The translations under genes were made by a program, and so were the position numbers. This document shows positions 6,691-9,636 of a stretch of 9,636 bases of DNA, piece by piece. Source of the stretch: Thermoplasmata archaeon (GTDB lineage: Archaea; Thermoplasmatota; Thermoplasmata; Lutacidiplasmatales; UBA184); NCBI GenBank assembly GCA_030037695.1, contig JASHQF010000119.1:1-9636 (forward strand), given 5' to 3'. The notes beneath the pieces were generated by a model that was given only the letters and a program-made list of their open reading frames with translations, searched no databases and was not told where the DNA came from. How positions within the stretch are numbered: the stretch's first letter is position 1; the number at the start of each line of letters is the position of its first letter.

Positions 6691-7128
6691 CTAGACGCCC
6701 GCGCCCGGTTCTAGGTCGAGGACGCGGAGACCGAGGCTCTCGACGAGCGGACGCCCGAACGTTCGCCCCGGGAACACTTCGATCCCCATCTCCTGCACGA
6801 CCCCGACCTTGGCGCGCAGGAGGTGCCCTCCGATCAGGTGGTGGTCCGGACCGGCGAGGCCGCAGTGGAGGTGGATCGACGGTCGACCGTCGGCCCGTCC
6901 GATCGTCCCGTGGAGCGCCACGACCTCGTGCGGCACCGCGATCTCCGTGGGGCGATATTCGCTGCCGGTCCAGTACCCCACGGCCGCCTCTCGGAACATC
7001 CCGATCCCGAACAGCACCCCCGCGGCCCGGACGCCCTCCCGTTCGGCCCAGGTGCCGAGGACCTCGAAGAGGTCGTTCCCGTCGTCGAGCCGAACGATCC
7101 ATCGCGAGCCGTCGCGCACCGCCTGCAT
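6691..7128 (-). CDS. PPC (DUF296) domain protein
   Basis: The 145 residues match the PPC/DUF296 fold, which in plants accompanies AT-hooks and in prokaryotes occurs alone, often as a trimer. No AT-hook is seen. Recognisable parts are RAAGVLFGIGMFREAAVGYW (34-53), the histidine-rich IHLHCGLAGPDHHLIGGHLL (85-104), and KVGVVQEMGIEVF (107-119). His86, His88 and His102 sit where prokaryotic members bind a metal ion, which is an inference here. The biochemical role is unknown in the family; DNA binding has been proposed but cannot be concluded. The ATG at 7128 is clear and has CTTACG 24-29 bases upstream. The stop at 6691-6693 is followed in the same frame by lhr after 96 bases, and I see no promoter between them, so co-transcription is likely. 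Confidence 0.88.
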   Translation of the reverse strand: MQAVRDGSRWIVRLDDGNDLFEVLGTWAEREGVRAAGVLFGIGMFREAAVGYWTGSEYRPTEIAVPHEVVALHGTIGRADGRPSIHLHCGLAGPDHHLIGGHLLRAKVGVVQEMGIEVFPGRTFGRPLVESLGLRVLDLEPGAGV

Positions 7129-7151
7129 CGGTCCGTGTCACCCCGCCACCG

Positions 7152-7157
7152 CGTAAG
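7152..7157 (-). promoter_or_regulatory. Possible TATA-like element for the PPC-lhr operon
   Basis: On the minus strand CTTACG lies at -29 to -24 from the PPC ATG. The mirror sequence CGTAAG lies at the same distance before larE on the other strand. This is a positional inference only. Confidence 0.35.
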
Positions 7158-7182
7158 GGCGTTGCGCGACCTCGGGGCAAAC

Positions 7183-7188
7183 CGTAAG
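7183..7188 (+). promoter_or_regulatory. Possible TATA-like element for larE-uvrB
   Basis: CGTAAG (context aaaccgtaagcgggcgg) lies at -29 to -24 from the larE GTG, mirroring the element before the divergent PPC gene. With the 83-base gap between the two starts, this suggests back-to-back leaderless promoters. It rests on position only. Confidence 0.35.
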
Positions 7189-7211
7189 CGGGCGGTCCCC
7201 TCGGGAGGGCC

Positions 7212-8033
7212 GTGGCGTGGGCGCGGACCGGAACGGGGGGCGTCCAACGGGTCGTCCGCGCGATCGCGGAAGGGGGCCCGGCCGTGGTCGCGCTCTCGGG
7301 GGGCGTCGACTCGACCCTCGTCGCGTCGCTCGCCTGCGAGGCGCTGGGACCCCGCTCGGTCGCGGTGACCGTCGCGAGCTCCGCGGTCCCGCGGCGGGAG
7401 GTGGATCGGGCGCGCGACCTCGCGGCGGGGATCGGGATCCGGCACCGCGTCGTGACGGCCGAGCCGCTGGCCCTCGCGATGTACCGGGAGAACGGGTCCG
7501 ACCGATGCTACGCATGCCGCACGGTCGAGACCGGCGCCCTCCTCGAGGTCGGCCGGGTCGAGGGCTCCCGGCAGTACCTGGACGGCGTGCACGTCGACGA
7601 TCTCGGCGACGTGCGGCCGGGCCTCCGGGCGATGAACGAGGCCGGCTTTGCGCATCCGTTGCTCGAGGCCGGATGGGGCAAGCGCGAGGTGCGCGAACTC
7701 GCGCGCGCACGGGGGCTTCCGAACTGGGACCTCCCCTCGGATGCCTGCCTCGCCTCGCGGGTCGCCCACGGGATGGGGATCACCCCCGAGCTCCTCGCAC
7801 GGATCGAGGCCGCCGAGTCGCTCCTCCTCGCGAGGGGCTTCCGACGGGTCCGGGTCCGGGTGCGGCCCGACACGACCTCGATCGAGGTCGATCCGGACGA
7901 GGTGCTCCGCCTCCGGGACGAGGCGGTACGGGGCCCCGTCCTCGAAGCGCTGCGGGAGCTCGGGTTCCGTTCGGTCACGATCGACCCCCGGGGGTACCGG
8001 GGGAGCGAGGCCCCTCCCGGAAGGGCACGATGA
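7212..8033 (+). CDS. larE: LarE-family ATP-dependent sulfur transferase (PP-loop)
   Basis: LarE adenylates a carboxylate of the pyridinium precursor and delivers sulfur in synthesis of the nickel-pincer cofactor first found in lactate racemase. The 273 residues show the PP-loop SGGVDS (29-34), CYAC (99-102), DGVHVDDLGDVRPG (124-137), HPLLEAGWGKREV (148-160), and DACLASRVAHG (177-187) holding Cys179. The set Cys99, Cys102 and Cys179 is the three-cysteine pattern of LarE enzymes reported to hold a [4Fe-4S] cluster rather than sacrificing one cysteine; that assignment is inference. No larA, larB or larC is nearby, so the substrate could be another pathway's. The GTG at 7212 is the only start before the PP-loop. 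A GGGAGGG run ends only two bases before it, too close for a normal ribosome site. The gene overlaps uvrB by ATGA. Confidence 0.92.
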   Translation: MAWARTGTGGVQRVVRAIAEGGPAVVALSGGVDSTLVASLACEALGPRSVAVTVASSAVPRREVDRARDLAAGIGIRHRVVTAEPLALAMYRENGSDRCYACRTVETGALLEVGRVEGSRQYLDGVHVDDLGDVRPGLRAMNEAGFAHPLLEAGWGKREVRELARARGLPNWDLPSDACLASRVAHGMGITPELLARIEAAESLLLARGFRRVRVRVRPDTTSIEVDPDEVLRLRDEAVRGPVLEALRELGFRSVTIDPRGYRGSEAPPGRAR

Positions 8034-9636
8034 GCCGGCGGTCCCCTCCCGCCCCGCCGGAGCGCCCGCTCCCCGGGGCGTTCGCGCTCGAGACCGACCT
8101 CGTGCCCCAGGGGGACCAGCCGGCGGCGATCGACGCGCTCGCGCGGAGGGTCGCGCAGGGGGAGCGGTACTCGACCCTCCTCGGCGTCACGGGGAGCGGC
8201 AAGACGTTCACGATGGCCCACGTGATCGCGCGCCTGCAGCGCCCGACGCTGATCGTCAGCCCGAACAAGACCCTCGCCGCCCAGCTCGTGAGCGAGTTCC
8301 GGGCCCTGTTCCCGCGCAACGCCGTGGAGTACTTCGTGAGCTACTACGACTATTACCAGCCCGAAGCGTACGTCCCGCAGATCGACCTGTATATCGAGAA
8401 GGACGCCTCGATCAACGAGGAGATCGACCGGCTGCGCCACCGGGCGACCCAGGCGCTGCTCACCCGGCGCGACGTGATCATCGTCGCCTCGGTGAGCTGC
8501 ATCTACGGCCTCGGCTCCCCCGAGGACTACCGGGCCTCGGTCGTGACCGTTGCCGTGGGGCAGGCGCTGGGACGGAAGGAGCTGCTCGAGCAGCTGGTCC
8601 GGATGAAGTACCAGCGGAACGACGTCGAGCTGCGCCGCGGACGCTTCCGCGTCCGCGGGGGGACGGTCGACGTGATGGGCGCCGGCGAAACGATCCACCG
8701 GATCGTCCTGGACGGGAACTCGGTGAGCGCGCTCGCCGAGCTCGATCCGGTGACGCAGGAGGAGCGCCGCGAGCTCACCGAGCTCCTGTTGTTCCCGGCG
8801 ACGCATTTCCTCACCGTCGACCAGCGCCTCCTCGGCATCGTCGCGGCGATCGGGCGGGAGCGGGACGCGCGCGTGGCGGAGCTGAAGCGCGACGAGAAGA
8901 TCGTGGAGGCGCAGCGCCTCCAGGGCCGGGTCGACTACGACCTCGAGATGCTCCGCGAGACGGGCTACTGCGCCGGGGTCGAGAACTACGCCCGGTACTT
9001 CTCGGGCCGGGGGCCCGGCGAGCCCCCGTACACCCTGCTCGACTTCTTCCCGCGGGACCTCCTCACCTTCCTGGACGAGTCGCACGTCGCGATCCCTCAG
9101 CTCCAGGGGATGTACAAGGGCGACGCCGCCCGGAAGGACAACCTGGTCGAGTTCGGCTGGCGGCTCCCGTCCAGCCGGGACAACCGACCGCTCAAGTTCC
9201 CCGAGTTCCTCGCCCACGTCCCCCAGATGGTGTTCGTCTCGGCGACCCCCGGGCCGTTCGAGCACCGCGTCACCGACACGATCGTCGAGCAGATCATCCG
9301 GCCCACGGGCCTCGTCGACCCGCCGGTCGAGGTCCGCCCGCTCGAGGGCCACATTGCGAACCTGGTCGGGGAGCTGCGCGCCTGCATCACCCGGGGCGAC
9401 CGGGCGCTCGTGACGACGCTGACGAAGCGCACGAGCGAGGAGCTCTCCGCCTACCTCGAGAAGCAGGGCTTCCGGGTCCGCTACCTCCACTCGGAGGTCG
9501 AGACCCTGAAGCGGATCGAGATCCTCCGGGACCTGCGCCTCGGGCGGTTCGACATCCTGGTGGGGATCAACCTCCTCCGCGAGGGGCTCGACCTCCCCGA
9601 GGTGAGCTTCGTCGCGATCCTCGACGCCGACAAGGA
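8030..9636 (+). CDS. uvrB: Excinuclease ABC subunit B, UvrB (3' end outside window)
   Basis: UvrB is the damage-verifying helicase-like subunit of bacterial-type nucleotide excision repair, working with UvrA and UvrC. The frame starts at ATG 8030, in ATGA overlap with the larE stop, and is open to the end (535 codons seen; the family is about 650-700). Seen in order: PQGDQPAAI (26-34), Walker A TGSGKT (54-59), SPNKTLAAQL (77-86), the beta-hairpin YYDYYQPEAYVPQ (105-117), SVSCIYGLG (154-162), YDLEML (303-308), DESHV (349-353), SATPGP (404-409), and GINLLREGLDLPEV (512-525). About 17 Pro/Arg-rich residues precede the usual start. Domain 2 diverges: RVRGGTVDVMGAG replaces the usual RGDVVDIFPA, and DPVTQ replaces DPLTG. 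The C-terminal UvrA/UvrC-binding parts are not visible. Archaea that have UvrABC are thought to have acquired it from bacteria. Confidence 0.96.
   Translation, partial: MSRRSPPAPPERPLPGAFALETDLVPQGDQPAAIDALARRVAQGERYSTLLGVTGSGKTFTMAHVIARLQRPTLIVSPNKTLAAQLVSEFRALFPRNAVEYFVSYYDYYQPEAYVPQIDLYIEKDASINEEIDRLRHRATQALLTRRDVIIVASVSCIYGLGSPEDYRASVVTVAVGQALGRKELLEQLVRMKYQRNDVELRRGRFRVRGGTVDVMGAGETIHRIVLDGNSVSALAELDPVTQEERRELTELLLFPATHFLTVDQRLLGIVAAIGRERDARVAELKRDEKIVEAQRLQGRVDYDLEMLRETGYCAGVENYARYFSGRGPGEPPYTLLDFFPRDLLTFLDESHVAIPQLQGMYKGDAARKDNLVEFGWRLPSSRDNRPLKFPEFLAHVPQMVFVSATPGPFEHRVTDTIVEQIIRPTGLVDPPVEVRPLEGHIANLVGELRACITRGDRALVTTLTKRTSEELSAYLEKQGFRVRYLHSEVETLKRIEILRDLRLGRFDILVGINLLREGLDLPEVSFVAILDADK

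Noticed and set aside
5516..7180. A 554-codon minus-strand frame overlapping lhr and the PPC gene in another phase
   Set aside because: It is dominated by Arg/Gly/Pro and shows no motif. The lhr and PPC frames carry all family signatures across the same bases.
7984..7995. A perfect 12-base palindrome acccccgggggt shortly before the uvrB start
   Set aside because: It is a simple C5G5 core that encodes part of the LarE tail, is common by chance in DNA this GC-rich, and sits 35 bases from the overlapping start with no clear role.
7508..9490. A 660-codon open frame on the minus strand, antisense to larE and uvrB
   Set aside because: The translation has low complexity and no domain pattern, while the plus strand encodes unmistakable LarE and UvrB. 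It is a high-GC shadow frame.
1..9636. tRNA genes, rRNA, CRISPR repeats, insertion sequences, integrases or toxin-antitoxin pairs
   Set aside because: I looked for T-loop-like GTTCRANNC segments, regularly spaced repeats and transposase motifs and found none that hold together. Scattered GTTCGA words lie inside conserved coding frames.

Overview
The window is very GC-rich (about 70% by eye), densely coding, and reads as an archaeal chromosome segment. The archaeal signs are a stand-alone glutaminase subunit PurQ, a HemK-like methyltransferase of the short archaeal type, a THEP1-type NTPase, an archaeal Trm1 tRNA methyltransferase and an archaeal Lhr-type large helicase. Beside them sit two genes of bacterial flavour, larE and uvrB. 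A high-GC member of Thermoplasmatota or a relative is my best guess, but this is inference, because no rRNA or ribosomal protein is present.

Layout, left to right: the 3' part of moeA (+), purQ (+), a HemK-like methyltransferase (-) convergent with and overlapping the end of purQ, a short divergent promoter region, a THEP1-family NTPase (+), trm1 (+), an lhr helicase (-) convergent with trm1 by a 31-bp overlap, a PPC/DUF296 protein (-) upstream of lhr in a probable two-gene operon, a second short divergent promoter region, larE (+), and the 5' part of uvrB (+), which overlaps larE by ATGA and runs off the window. No gap longer than 300 bases lacks a gene. I see no tRNA, rRNA, CRISPR array, insertion sequence or integrase.

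The genes are mostly housekeeping: molybdenum cofactor insertion, purine synthesis, translation-related methylation (HemK-like, Trm1), nucleic-acid repair or processing (Lhr, UvrB) and sulfur transfer (LarE). No new defence or mobile system is visible. The details worth a second look are: (1) A/T-rich promoter-like elements at a constant -29 to -23 distance from the starts expected to head transcripts, which suggests leaderless transcription; (2) a perfect 13-bp inverted repeat covering the purQ start codon; (3) a trm1 whose conserved N-terminus lies upstream of the first usable start codon; (4) a 164-bp antisense overlap between the methyltransferase and purQ that one base in a C5 run would remove; (5) an NTPase far richer in lysine than its neighbours; and (6) a LarE with the three-cysteine pattern linked to iron-sulfur-type enzymes, translationally coupled to uvrB.
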